64,000 bases of DNA from Syngnathus acus (GCF_901709675.1 NC_051095.1:18340456-18404455); one strand, 5' to 3'. Shown: positions 47,631 to 59,171, counted from the first letter of the stretch. Notes: generated by a model from the letters alone, not told the origin. Numbers and translations are program-made.

Positions 47631-47639
47631 CAGCTGTAA

Positions 47640-48110
47640 ACCTGCAGGAGGTCGCACCACGCAACTAACACCACCACTATGCACAACATCATCTTCGTCG
47701 TCATCATCAGACTCGGACCCTCCTCCTCCATCTCTCTTTCCTCTCTGGTCGCGGATTGGCTAAGCATTGACGAGCGGCAGGATGCGCACTTGATCAGCTG
47801 GCGAGTGCACGTCAGCTCCCGGAGGAAGCGGCTAGGCGAGACGGACCCTCTCCTCCATCCTTTCCGGACCTCCGCAACCAGGATACTCCTCCATCAGCAC
47901 ACGCGTCTTTTGTGGGGACTAACCCTGAAGATTTTAGCGTTGCAGATTCTACGATCTCCACGCGTGTATTCGCTTGCCGTCCAGGACCTTCGCGATTGGA
48001 GCTCCGTGGGTGAACTTGTCCGCTTGCGAGGACGCCGCTGCCTCCGTCGTGCACGTACTCTAAGTTTGGAAGTTGACTTTGACGCAAGCCTCACCCATAG
48101 GCCAGGTCAG
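47640..48110 (+). promoter_or_regulatory. Candidate CpG-rich promoter and first exon
   Basis: This is the clearest CpG-dense island in the window that is not a repeat, within very AT-rich flanks. It contains a CCAAT-type word (GCGGATTGGCTAAG at about 47750), GC-rich leader-like sequence, and a good splice donor context (CCAG followed by GTCAGT, with the intron starting at 48106). The 151-codon open frame across it (47679-48134) shows no known domain and runs past the donor, so the exon would more likely be a 5' untranslated leader. No TATA box is obvious. It might also be an isolated CpG-rich enhancer. Confidence 0.42.
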
Positions 48111-48114
48111 TTGT

Positions 48115-48775
48115 GTTTAATTGTCTTCTATTGATGAATGCGATTTAGTAAATCTGCTCAGAGCGGTGGGGTCAATATCACGCTGTAAATTGACTGTCTT
48201 TAAGAGAGCGACTAAACACGTACGAGAAGTGTACGCGTTTTGAAAGCATGGACAAAAATAAAATTACCTGTGACGTCACGTAGATGTGCCTTTCCCACTA
48301 ATATTTAGCATAGAAATAATTCCAATGAGGGCATTTAGTTTGTTAGAATAAATACTTGCTTTAATAACTTTTTTCGTTCCCCTTTTAATCATTATTAGAC
48401 TTATTAAAATTAAATTAATTGCCCCCACTTGTCAATTTATGTATTTATTTATATAGCTAATGAAATTACTCTCAACTATAAATGAGCTATTAAACTTTTT
48501 TAATAAACTGATTATTAAACTGTATCTTAATACATTCATTTATTTGTGTAATTAATAATTTACTTTGTAAACATTTTTAATAAGTAATTCTTAATTTTTT
48601 AAAAAGTGTCTTTATAATTATTTAGATATATTTCTTGTTTTTCATATTTTCACTTTTTATTGATAGGTTTTTATTACAAATCAGTTACTTTTAATCAGCT
48701 TTTTACTTTAATTTTCCCCATTTGCACTTTTACCATTCTTAAAAATAAAAAAATATAATTTCATTTAATCTGTAT
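48115..48775. other. Very AT-rich noncoding DNA
   Basis: T/A-rich sequence with no repeat family or gene recognised. Confidence 0.55.
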
Positions 48776-48778
48776 ATG

Positions 48779-48801
48779 CATATTATTATTATTATTATTA
48801 T
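48779..48801. repeat. (ATT)n microsatellite
   Basis: Short ATT trinucleotide array. Confidence 0.85.
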
Positions 48802-48932
48802 CTGTCAGTTAGTTGGCATTCAGATGCTTGACAATTTTTTGCCCATAATAATATTGAAATTTTCACCGGTTCGCCATCATGCATATTTTATGGTTTCCAG
48901 TTGTAATGTCTGTGTGTTTGGATCTTTGTGTA

Positions 48933-48936
<4 letters not shown>

Positions 48937-48968
<32 letters not shown>
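48937..48968. repeat. (TG)n microsatellite
   Basis: About 32 bp of TG dinucleotides. Confidence 0.95.
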
Positions 48969-48969
<1 letters not shown>

Positions 48970-50260
48970 ACACATAAAAATGTTCCTATGAAACCTTTGC
49001 TTTTGATGCTACTGTACTTTTTGGACCACCGCCAAGACCGAACAATCGGGTAAATCCACTCCTGCCAATGCCTGGGTTTTGTTGGCATGTGGTTTTCCAC
49101 TGAGTAATATCTCAAAATGTCTTCACGTAATACACCAGGACATAACCACGCAGCAATCATAATACAATGCAAATGATCATTATTTTTTTGAATTGTCAAG
49201 AGCAGTGATTGAGAGCGTGTTAAGTCCACAGGCTTCCTCTGGTGATGCACAAAGAAACACTGAATTAAATGTTCAAACTGTGTGATTAAAATGTTTTTTT
49301 CTCAGTCCCGTAGAGTAGATTATTAAAGTAGAGTTCAAATGTATTAAACATTTATGTACAAGACATTTGCATTTAGTCTTTTAAAAGAGGTTGTTTTCAA
49401 ATCTTATTTAGGTGCAATTTTTGCTCACCCATTTGAATTGAATCATTATTCGAGTATAATTAGAAGTTTGAGAAAATGTTATGAGCTTTATTTTTTTATT
49501 GTATGAGTGAATTGGTTGTGCGTGACTTGTGAGATTTATTTTCGTAAATTGTGTAATATTATAATGATAAAAGCCACTGTGATAAAAAAGCAATTCTTCA
49601 TCTGGTTAACAGCAGGTGGTGGCAGTGTTGTTCATGTCATTGTGTGTCATTTTATAAACAAATGTTGCCATCACGTCGCCTGTTTTATAGTCTTTACGAT
49701 TGACCTTGTTTTTACACTTGGATAACAGTTAAAATTGCTGAATATTGACCTGCGTGAGGCAATAATGTGACATGAATTAACACTTACCATTTCAGCTAAT
49801 GGTTTCATCTTTGATATACTTCTACCATTTTTAAAACAGTTCCGTGGTGTGGTAACACAATGTCTGTACCATCCTTTTATATACCACAAGGGTTAAGCAT
49901 TATATCACAATTTAGAAAAGCATGCCTGTCAGTGCAGAGCTGCCTAAAAAAAGTGAGAGTAAAGGCAAAGCATTTTCACTAGTGTAATAAGCCAAATTGT
50001 GTGTATGTGGCGCATTGACCCTTCACCAAACACACATTTTTCTTGCTCCACTGTTACTGTATCGACAATTTAAAGACGTAACGATTTATAGACGAAACAT
50101 TAAAAAGTGAATTTTATATAATACATGACTACAATATAATTAAAAGAAGCCATGAGGGACAAATATTGACAGTGATTTTTTTCAGAATGCATTTGTATAA
50201 CCAAAATCTCATGTTGCATTCTTTTGACAGTTGATGATGTGACGTCACCTGTACAGTTAA
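48970..50260. other. AT-rich noncoding DNA
   Basis: Nothing recognised. Confidence 0.5.
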
Positions 50261-51040
50261 TAAAGATTTCAAGATGGCCGCAGTGTTAGAGGCCCATATT
50301 GCTTCGACACTCAAGATTTGCAACGGAAAAAAAGAGAGGAAATTTCATTTTATTAATACGTAGAGCATCAAAGGCAGAGTGTTACCAGGACCACATGCAA
50401 CACATTGGCTCTGCTCGCTTACTCTTAGGTCTCCGCCAAGGAAAATGGCTGCTCTTTAGTACTTTGATCTCATTTGAGTACAAGTGCAGCGATTCCAGAT
50501 GCAATTGTGACCGCCGCAAAGTCAAGTCTGGACATTTCCCACCCCCTCTTTTCTTTTGCCTTTTATTGAGTCTCCAGCATGAAGCATCGACGAAGTCCTT
50601 TAAGTGCTTCACTACGCGAGCGCTTGATCCGATTTTGTTGGAGAAGTGCGTCTGTTATGGGCCCCATTGATTTATAGCCTTCGTCGCAAAGTGGCCCTGC
50701 AGCGGAGGTCACAGCAGCTTCATTTTTTTTCTGAGTCCCAAAAAAAAAAAAGAATTTTTACTCTCGTCTTGGTGAGATGAAGGGCTTGTTAACCCCCCCT
50801 GCGGGAGGATCACGCCACCGTCATTTACCTTGATTACGGTTGGGCGAGCGTCTGCGCTGATTGTTTAAACGTGATGGATATTGGCATTCTTTCGCCCGCG
50901 GCGTGGAAAATGTCTCCGATCTCGCCAAGATAGCCGTCCGTCTTGCTTTGCGAGGCGTTGGGATGACACTTATTGGCCCATATTGAACATTTGGAACATT
51001 TGCCATGCTGCTTGTGTTACTATCAGCTCCGATGTTGGCC
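50260..51040. promoter_or_regulatory. Candidate conserved noncoding tract
   Basis: The tract is GC-richer than its flanks and repeat-poor apart from a poly(A) run (about 50740-50752). It contains GGGCCCCATTGATTTATAGC (about 50660) and AAGATGGCCGC (about 50272), the latter a YY1-like word. The open frames carry no domain. By eye this resembles enhancer-rich DNA. Confidence 0.33.
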
Positions 51041-51044
51041 TGGT

Positions 51045-51660
51045 AGGACTCAGATCGTTTTTGACAGTCTTAGTATGGCACAAATGTGGAATGCCGTTAA
51101 ACAAATGTGGATGAATGCTGAAAGCTTCTCTTCTTCTCTTAGACATGCCTACTAAGTTTAATGTTGCTAAGAGAAACTGATTGGACCACCATTATAACCA
51201 AGAAATTACTCGGGGACCACTGCTTTGGCAGAATATTATTTTATCTGGCACCTATACAGGTTATTTATTTGCATCTGTCTATTTTGGAAATCTCAGCTAC
51301 ATTTGACGTAATTTGGATGGGTAAATGATTTACAAAATTACCTGGAAAATAAATCAAGTTTAAATAATAAGTTGAATTTATGCATGACGGATCCCTGAAT
51401 ATTGTCTGATGTGAGCCAAGATGGAAGACTTCACGGGCCCTTTGTTCTTGCCCAGATCAAATCTCGCCCAAAGTGCACTCAAAGTGTACAGTGCGCATGG
51501 GTGGTTTTACTTCTCTGTTTTTGTTGACTGACACAGGTCACAATGGGGTTTGGGCCATTGTGAGATTGAACACAATGAATTTATTTCTACATTTATTCAG
51601 CAGTTTTGATACATGCTGATGTCATAAGTAAGACTAAAATCCAAGAACACCTAACACGTA
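51045..51660. other. Noncoding DNA
   Basis: No gene recognised. GGGGACCACTG at about 51212 matches the hAT terminus at 55323-55333, but no second end is seen. Confidence 0.45.
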
Positions 51661-51664
51661 TCAG

Positions 51665-51697
51665 CCAAGCGCAGGCAATCTGTCTGCCTGCGCTTGG
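51665..51697. repeat. Perfect 13-bp inverted repeat
   Basis: CCAAGCGCAGGCA (51665-51677) and TGCCTGCGCTTGG (51685-51697) are exact reverse complements around a 7-base spacer. The arms are GC-rich in an AT-rich setting. Confidence 0.95.
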
Positions 51698-51699
51698 AT

Positions 51700-52440
51700 C
51701 AAATCCACCAAAATTGTTACACCACCATGACTTAGACCTGTTTTCACCTAGTATAAAGTCTAGTCTACTTCCTGTCACCAAATTGTCAGGTGTACCATGA
51801 GTGTGTGATAGAAAATACCCTCAGCCCGCCAGAATGCCCAAAGACGTGTAACATTAGCAGCCAAATTCCAAAACTCTATGAACTAGACTTTTCATGCTGT
51901 GTGCCCGTCTATGAAAACGTTTTTTGTTTTTTTCATGTAAGTTTTTTAGACTTTTTGTGGGCATACTCATGATAGATATACTTACCAAATGTAATGTTTG
52001 AGTTATTAGAATTTAGTGTTTTATGGTGAGCTGTAAAGCGTCATGACCATGTTAGTAGACATTTGATAACCATTGAGTAAAGGTTGAGCTTGTTTTTGAA
52101 ATACTCAATGAAATGTCCCACACCCATGTTTGTCAGCGTTGAATATGTAATGAAATGACATATTTCCCAGATGTATTTTTTAACGATCCTTCTAACAACA
52201 GAATAATAAAGCAATTCAATTACTCCATAGACACTGAGTGACATTTAAAAGTTTCACACAAAATGAAGATTTATTAGGTAAACTTTAGAACTTTTTTGTG
52301 GAAATAAGGAAAAAAGTAAGTGTAATTAGTTGTAAGGGTGGTATCTATTGGGGGGGGTTCATTTCTTAGATAATTATTGTTTGTCCACAAATGTGTCCCT
52401 CTAATTAGATCCAGTGACCCAATTAGTCGCCTACATAAAA
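51700..52440. other. Noncoding DNA
   Basis: Nothing recognised, apart from weak similarity at about 51960-51990 to the old repeat-like text at 36050-36080. Confidence 0.45.
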
Positions 52441-52445
52441 AAAGC

Positions 52446-52480
52446 CTGTCTTTTGACTAAGTCTATTAGTCAAAAGACAG
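52446..52480. repeat. Perfect 15-bp inverted repeat
   Basis: CTGTCTTTTGACTAA (52446-52460) and its exact reverse complement (52466-52480) flank a 5-base spacer GTCTA. Confidence 0.96.
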
Positions 52481-52519
52481 ATAATAACTGTTTACCTTCG
52501 ATCGTAGATGCTATTGTCC

Positions 52520-52590
52520 ACGCACGCACGCATGCACGCACGCACGCACACACACACACACACACGCACGCACACACACACACGCACGCA
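52520..52590. repeat. (CACG)n(CA)n microsatellite
   Basis: Mixed CGCA and CA units over about 70 bp. Confidence 0.95.
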
Positions 52591-52599
52591 CAATTTTGA

Positions 52600-54420
52600 G
52601 ATTAAAATTAACAGGCCATTTACAAACACAACAAATGATATTCCGAAGCAAAGAAGACAAATAAAATTTATCTTACCAAAATTACTAGAAATTGCATTGA
52701 CAACATTTAAATAGATTAACAAAAATCTAAAGTGAAGTAAAGTGAAGAAATAAAAGTATGGTTGTAGAATTACTAAAAGACAATGTTATAAAATTGTTTC
52801 AAAAATGTTTAAAAGATCTTAATGAAAGGTTTGGGGGAAAAGAATAATGTTTTTAACATGTATTTAAAGCCATTGTGGGCTGACTTCCCTTCTGTTGGTA
52901 GCACTTTTCATTTGCGTGCAGCATGACAACTGAATGCCGCTTCAACATTTTAGTCAGAACCTAAGCATCTTTCTATTTGTCAGATAAATATGGTATTTCC
53001 TTCAATAACTCTAAAAATATGTCCCTTGAATACGATGATTCCCAACCACTGTGCCCCATCTATGGCCCAAGTGGCTAAGGTGCACAAACTAAAAGGAGCA
53101 ACACAATGCCCATTGAATTAATTAAAAAAAAAAAGTGGCAAACACTGTTTTAATTCTTTGCAATCTACTCATTACATCATTATTATAGATTTTTACAAAG
53201 TACAATATTATTCAGTGCAGCAAGTGTAGAACAAAACGTTTTGTGTTTTAATGGAGAGGTTGGAAAGAATAAGTGGCATTTCCATTTCTTTTAATATGCA
53301 CGTATTTAAGTGTTTTGAATTTTTTGTGGTCACAAATTGGACTAAACTTGTATCTCGAGTCACCTGTGTAATAGTTTTTTGTTTGACGAAACAGACCCAG
53401 GTTTCCGACTGATTAAGTCAATTTTTGAGTGAATAACTGACACGTGTAGTCACTGTAGTCCACTATGCTGTGTACACCACAAATTTGAAAGGATATTAAA
53501 AGAAATCATAGTTCATACAGAGGGATTGTGTGGGATGACAACAGCCCCTGTGGGACGCACTCAAGACAGCCCTCAGGGGCCAGATACTACGTATATTGTT
53601 ATTAGCTAATCAAGCAGTCTCACCCTCGTAAAAACGAGTATGGCGTAAAGTCGATGGACGTGATGGGGTCAGTGGCGTGACCTTTTTATATGAATTTGAG
53701 ATAGCAGACAAGCAGCAGTATCAAATGCACCAAGGTTAACGCCACCTGACAAACTGGTCAAATGCACTGCGGCATCTGAGACATATTTACCCGGCATAAT
53801 TGTGGCCACGTTAATCCGCTACTGTTAACACTCAGACCACGTGGCTAGTGTTAGCGGTTGGCTCATCAACGCGGTACATTTCCTCCCACAATGACACACA
53901 GAGGCCCTGATGAATAATTGAAATAGGAAAATAAATTGTGGCACATTTAGGATTATGGGAAAGATAAACAAACTGGATAATTCACAACACGTATATAACA
54001 TGACCTTTGATAGGCCATCATGAGTAAACTGCAATAAAGCCACAAGAAACCGTGCATGAAAACGTACAAAAAGACTGACATTTTGGTTGAGAGATTTTAG
54101 GGTGATTTCCAAGAATCGTTCAAAGAAGGAACTTTCTATTTTCTTGACTATCATCTGATTGCACGGCAATCCAAACTACTTATGCATTATAGGCGGATGT
54201 TGCTAAATTGTAAAACATTTGCATTTTGGTCATTGGAAACAGGCAGAACCTGACTGCAAAATTTGATGATTCACACTAAAACACAAAATTCTAACAACTC
54301 AAGCTTTTTCAATACATTTTTGAAACATTTCACAAATCAACAGGAAATCCTATTGACATGTCTGTAATGAGCAGACGAATAAAAAAAGTTTCAGGAGTCA
54401 TGCCTGAAATGACAGAGGGT
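52600..54420. other. AT-rich noncoding DNA
   Basis: A phrase at about 53040-53070 (GATTCCCAACCACTGTGCC) resembles a common vertebrate hAT-like repeat end, without a partner. A region at 54080-54230 shares phrases with the unrecognised repeat at 11110-11580. No gene is supported. Confidence 0.45.
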
Positions 54421-54563
54421 CATTTAGAGCAGTGGTCCCCAACCACCGGGCCGCGGACCGGTACCGGTCCGTGGGTCACTTGGTACCGGGCCGCGGAGCC
54501 GCACAGGAAAAAAAAAAAAATCTATATATATTTTTTCATTGACGATCAAGTCATTCAGGTTAA

Positions 54564-54789
54564 GACGCTCGTCCCGGTCACGTGACATGTTTCCCCAGTC
54601 GAGCCCGCAAAGCTAGCAAAAATGAGTAAGAATTTATTTTGAAAAATATAAAAAAATTGGCGAATCTCTCCCAATTACATCTGTCGGTGCATCTGAAAAA
54701 TAAAGGACTCTTGACACAGGGCGCTCGTCTCGGTCACGTGACATGTCACCACAGTCAAGCCCGCGAGGCAAGCAAAAATGAGCAAGAAA
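54564..54789 (+). repeat. Internal leader duplication in the hAT element
   Basis: Segments 54564-54632 and 54720-54789 are about 70-bp near-identical direct repeats. Both contain GGTCACGTGACATGT, AGCCCGC and AAAAATGAG. Each carries a start codon. The first opens a six-codon frame that stops (54622), and the second opens the BED ORF (54778). Confidence 0.9.
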
Positions 54790-55062
54790 CAGAGAAGTTT
54801 GGAAAGCTTCTTCGGAAAGGGAAAAACGTCCAATGAGGACACTGAAGAAGAAGAGGCTACGACTTCTAAGAAAAGGAAAGCTGCATTTAAAAGAACATTT
54901 CTGGAGTCCTACTTAAAATATGGATTTATCGCCACAGGTGACTCTGACGCGCCAAGTGCACTCCGCATATGTGGCGAAAGGCTAGCTAACGAGGCAATGA
55001 AGCCTTCAAACCTGCTTCGGCACATGGAGACCAAGCATCCTGCATTTAAAGACAAACCTTAA
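54778..55062 (+). CDS. Truncated hAT transposase N-terminus (BED-finger-like)
   Basis: The 94-residue product begins MSKKQRSLESFFGK, then an acidic Glu-rich stretch (about 19-28) and a basic KKRKAAFK segment. Next comes a BED-type zinc-finger-like region (about residues 40-90), with a Y-L-K-Y-G-F start, Cys68, and LLRHMETKH supplying both His ligands. The first Cys of the usual C-x-x-C pair appears to be replaced by Leu, so zinc binding is doubtful. The dimerisation and catalytic (DDE) domains of SCAND3/ZBED-type hAT transposases are absent; a stop follows where they would begin. It could at most bind DNA or be inert. Expression is unknown. Confidence 0.6.
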   Translation: MSKKQRSLESFFGKGKTSNEDTEEEEATTSKKRKAAFKRTFLESYLKYGFIATGDSDAPSALRICGERLANEAMKPSNLLRHMETKHPAFKDKP

Positions 55063-55344
55063 CCACTTCGGGTGTCATTGTCTCCGATTACGCCTAGATG
55101 GGAACGGCTCATTTCTGAGAAAAGAGCTCGGTGCTCCCACTAATTCAACGTTTTATTTTTATGTGGTTTATATTTGTTTTTATGCCAGTCGTATCATTTT
55201 ATTTCATCCTATTTATATATATAAATATTTAAATAATAAATATATAAATATATTTATTTATATAAAGGCCGGTCCGCGAAAATATTTCTGACACGTAACC
55301 GGTCCGTGGTGCAAAAAAGGTTGGGGACCACTGATTTAGAGCCT

Positions 55345-56350
55345 GAAAAATGTGTCCAACTGCAGTATACGCGACAGATATGCAACAACTTATGAGATGA
55401 AAATATTTTGCAGTGTACTAGAATTCACGGGGCAAATTATTTCTAAATTACATTTCAATATTTTAAACTGTTGTTTGTTTGTGTATTTGAAAATATATTA
55501 AAACACAAGTAAAGCAAAAATTTAAAACAAACGTCATAAGGGGTTGTTGATATTTGTCAAATGTGAACATGTGTAGCTCTTCCGTTCCTTTGATTAATGG
55601 CAATCAAATCTGTAAATCAACTTGACAAGTCTGCTTTTCTAGTATGTCTTTGATTTTGACGTTTTTGATATTTTGTTAAGAACGCGGAGCTGTGTTTTTT
55701 TCTTCTCACCCATGTAAGGAACTGATCCTTAACGCCTTTAAAAAGAGCAAAACACCCCCAATTCTACCTATGGCTTTAAAACCAGAGATATTCTTGAGCT
55801 GAATGTTATGATTTATTTATGTATTATGTATTATTTAATTTACTTAATGATCTGCTTTCACCCATCGGCCAATTTTCCTGGCAACAGTCTAATAAGAACA
55901 GTACAGGCACTTATTTTTTTCTACTTAAAGCACTGACTCTGCCGATGCGCCACGACCCGCAGACAACATTTAATGAACAATCATAAAAATGCGATAAATG
56001 AATGTAAACTGAAGAGGATTGAATTCATGGTATTCAGTCCAAAGTTAGGTAAACAGCATACAATGCCATGCCTGCTGTTTGTCAAACACTCTTGTCCCAA
56101 ATAACTCAACACTATTCATAATATAATCAATGAAAAACTGGCAATATTAAGCCCAAGACTATCAGGCTTCTAAATTAGAGCGCAAGCGTTGTTATACATG
56201 TCTCCGCGTTTTCATCGGAGCGGGGGAAGTTGGGTCGCCCAGGCAACGTCCACAGTGGCCGCCGCACGCTGGCTGCACAGCCTCGTGCGTTCTACATGAT
56301 TGTGTTGCATTTATGTATCGTATGAGTGAGTGGGCAGTTGCTATTAAAAA
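55345..56350. other. AT-rich noncoding DNA
   Basis: Nothing recognised. A CpG-richer patch lies at about 56200-56290. Confidence 0.5.
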
Positions 56351-56351
56351 G

Positions 56352-56431
56352 AACACACACACACACGCAAACACACACGCAAACACACACGCAAACACAC
56401 ACACACACGCACACCCACACACACACACACA
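56352..56431. repeat. (AC)n microsatellite with CGCAA interruptions
   Basis: About 80 bp of AC units with regular CGCAA interruptions. Confidence 0.95.
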
Positions 56432-56434
56432 TAC

Positions 56435-57400
56435 AGACAATTGTTTATGATGGAGTGGACAGTTTTGCGATTAGCCGTAGGACGACGTGGGCCTCTAACC
56501 AGTCGATTAATGTTTATGGTTTGCCGTGCTCTGCTGGACTTTCTGGGTCAAGAGTGAGTGTGGCAAAGATGGGAAGGGGAACATACGCCGTGTGTATTGT
56601 GCCCTCTGTTCTTGCTTTTGTCACCATTATGTTATTGCAAGCCATCTTTAACATAAAGATGGGGTACACATTTTGCTGGGTGATTTTACAATGATTTCCC
56701 CCCAAACCTTCGCATAAAAAAACTAACAACATACACCAAAACAAAAATCTCCTCTTTAAAACAAAAATTTCAGTGTATAATTACTCCCAATGGTTAGACT
56801 ATTATTTCAGTTAATTACAAGCCAGAAGAAAGCCATTTCCCTGAAATGGTGCAACAACAATGAATGAGGGAAAAGAGCAAACAAGCTTTTGAGGTCATTT
56901 CTTAATAGATGTGGTTTCAAGTACAAGCCTTGGCATTTGCCCAAGATGGCTTCTGGTTATGAAAGACATCGAATTTCGTTATGTCCACCCAATTTCCTGT
57001 TAATAGATAAAACCAGTATTTTTTTACCTGCTGAAAATCCTCAAAATTATCTTCGAACATGATGCCATGCTCCATCTATCAGATGGTGTAGGCAAAAAAT
57101 ATATTCAGAATTAGGCCTCATCCATCCATACAGTATACCAGAAAAAAAAGAATTCCCTAAATTGAGTATGAATTCTGCAATTCACCACTGGATGACTGAT
57201 GGCTTTGAATCAGAATGTCCAACTTCCTGTTACGTATAAGATGCATGCACTTGAAAAGAACTGATGAGTTTTCAGGTGTGTTGAGGACCCCCAAAAGCCG
57301 AATCATTAAAATAAGGACCTTTTAGCTGCCTGGTGCTCGGGTTTAAAAAAAATGTGCGTTGATGTGAACATGGCCTTAAGTGACTGTAAACATCGGAACG
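56435..57400. other. Noncoding DNA
   Basis: Nothing recognised; frames have no domain. Confidence 0.5.
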
Positions 57401-58150
57401 TCAGGTCTCTTGTACCGCTCAAAGGCACATCGAACTTTGTAGTTTTCTGTGTGGACCTGCCAGGAATCTCCAGTCTGTTCTTTTGTGGTCTCCGGACAGC
57501 CCAGTGGGGAGTGAGGCGTCATCTTTAACGCTTGTCCACCGCACTGCCGGTGTGCTTGTGTGATGGGAACACTGGGGGAAAAAGTGTGTGTTCATTCCGA
57601 GGCTGAGCTTACGAAGGATGCCCAAAAAGCCGGCGTCGACATTACTAAATTTTCAGATTGATGTTTCTTTAATAAGGCCCGCAGTCTCTTGGTATGCCGA
57701 CGGCAATCCGCGGCGGTGACCTACATTCTCCTTAAAACGCTGACAAGCAATGAATAAAATCCTGCAGTTACTTGATGTAATTTTTTTAGGATGCCTTAAG
57801 ATAAAACAAAGCCGATATAATATTCTGTATAAAGTAGAAGAAGAAATGTCTTCAAATGATGTTTTATTTACTGGTTTCTGTAATGATTGTTGCACTGCCA
57901 TTGCAGCATTCACCCGCTCCACCCCCCTCTAGTTCTCTCCCCTTGCCATTGTGCTGGAAGCATGCTCCACCTTATACTCCCCCACCCCCTCCGAACCCCA
58001 CCCACGGCCGCCGCCCCACTTTGCCACCGTGCGCCCTCCCGGTTTGTGGGGCTGTCTGTGCGTGGTGCAATCGAATTGCACCCGGCGTCAGCGCTTTGTG
58101 AGCGTCCCTCTGCATGAGAATGCATTCTCAGGCAAGCTTGGCGTGATGCC
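57400..58150. promoter_or_regulatory. GC-richer candidate noncoding block
   Basis: Two GC-rich patches (about 57470-57740 and 57910-58130) flank AT-rich DNA. The second is C-rich on the plus strand, and its proline-rich open frames look like composition artefacts. No splice-supported exon could be defined. Confidence 0.25.
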
Positions 58151-58159
58151 GGCTGCATT

Positions 58160-58600
58160 TCAAATGTGTTTGAAGTAACAACATTTGACCCTCAAATAAG
58201 GCTGATGCTTGAGTGAGCATTTGGAACTTAATAAAAATTTCAATATTCCCCATTGAAATGACCTGAACATTTTGTTTAATGAAAACAGCACAGTTACTGT
58301 ATTTTACATTGGAAAAAAATATGGCACACCACCAAGTATGTATATGTCATAAAAATTGGGTACAGTGTTTGATTGCTATCTAAGTTTTATTCTGTCACTA
58401 TACTGTGTGTTGCTGCCATAGAGAAAGGAACAAAGTGTTCATGTAGTCAATAAATAGTTTTTGGACCAAGAGTGAAATGCGCTCATCTTTCTTGCCATGT
58501 ATATGTCCAGAAGAGTGCCAAGCTCCGTCAAGATTGATACGGGAAAAAGTTCTTTGTCGGTCTAAAAGTTATTTAGGACCACCACTGGTGTGGCATTATC
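58160..58600. other. AT-rich noncoding DNA
   Basis: Nothing recognised. Confidence 0.5.
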
Positions 58601-58608
58601 ACACTTCC

Positions 58609-58912
58609 ATTAACAGTTAAATCAATGCTTCCTATGACAGTTCCATTGACGGTTCCACTGATGAGTCCATCGATGGTTCCAACGGCGGTTCCGTTTGCTG
58701 TTCAATTGACAGTTTTACTGATGCATCAATTGTTGCATTGGTCATTCTGTTGATAATTCCATCAACAATTCCATTGAAAACACTTACAGTGCCATTGATT
58801 GATTGAGTCAATGACAGTTTTGATTCAAATTACTTTCACCAAGATTTACATTGACAGTTCTATTGGCAGTTTTCTCGACGCCTCCGTTGGCAGTTCCATT
58901 GAGAGATGTTTC
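58609..58912. repeat. Decayed TTCCATTGACAG minisatellite, block 1
   Basis: Repeated words such as CAGTTCCATTGACGGTTCCA and GTTCTATTGGCAGTTTTC recur at about 12- to 24-base intervals. It is an old, diverged short-period array. Confidence 0.7.
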
Positions 58913-59152
58913 AAATGCTTCACTGACTGTTTTTCTGATGGTTAGGAATTTATGATTAAGAAGAAATGAAATAAGCATCTAATTAAATTCTGCCATGTGC
59001 TCCTTGATCTACTTTTTCTCATTTCCCTTGCCCTTACAGCAGCCTTCAAAGTTTTATGGAAATTGATTTTGTATTTTTTTTTAATCTTTTTTGTTTAATC
59101 TTGTTCAATAAACTGAATCTGGCCTATTTAATCTATTTACATGTCATCGTTG

Positions 59153-59171
59153 GATAGATAGATAGATAGAT
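59153..59171. repeat. (GATA)n short array
   Basis: About five GATA units. Confidence 0.85.

Larger units (their letters stand above)
54430..55333 (+). mobile_element. hAT deletion derivative with BED ORF
   Basis: The 904-bp element has 15-bp perfect terminal inverted repeats, CAGTGGTCCCCAACC at 54430-54444 and its complement at 55319-55333. It is flanked by a perfect 8-bp target-site duplication ATTTAGAG (54422-54429 and 55334-55341), the length expected for hAT. GC-rich subterminal segments (CCGCGGACCGG) are repeated in inverted form. It keeps only the N-terminal part of a transposase gene, so it would depend on transposase from elsewhere. Confidence 0.92.

Noticed and set aside
47679-48134. 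151-codon frame as a real protein
   Set aside because: No domain, and a good splice donor lies inside its 3' end, so an untranslated first exon is more plausible.
51205-51225. GGGGACCACTG as a second hAT end
   Set aside because: It matches 11 bases of the 54.4-kb element's terminus, but no partner end or target duplication was found.
57856-58117. Proline-rich open frames
   Set aside because: They reflect C-rich composition; two overlapping frames are equally proline-rich and neither has a domain.
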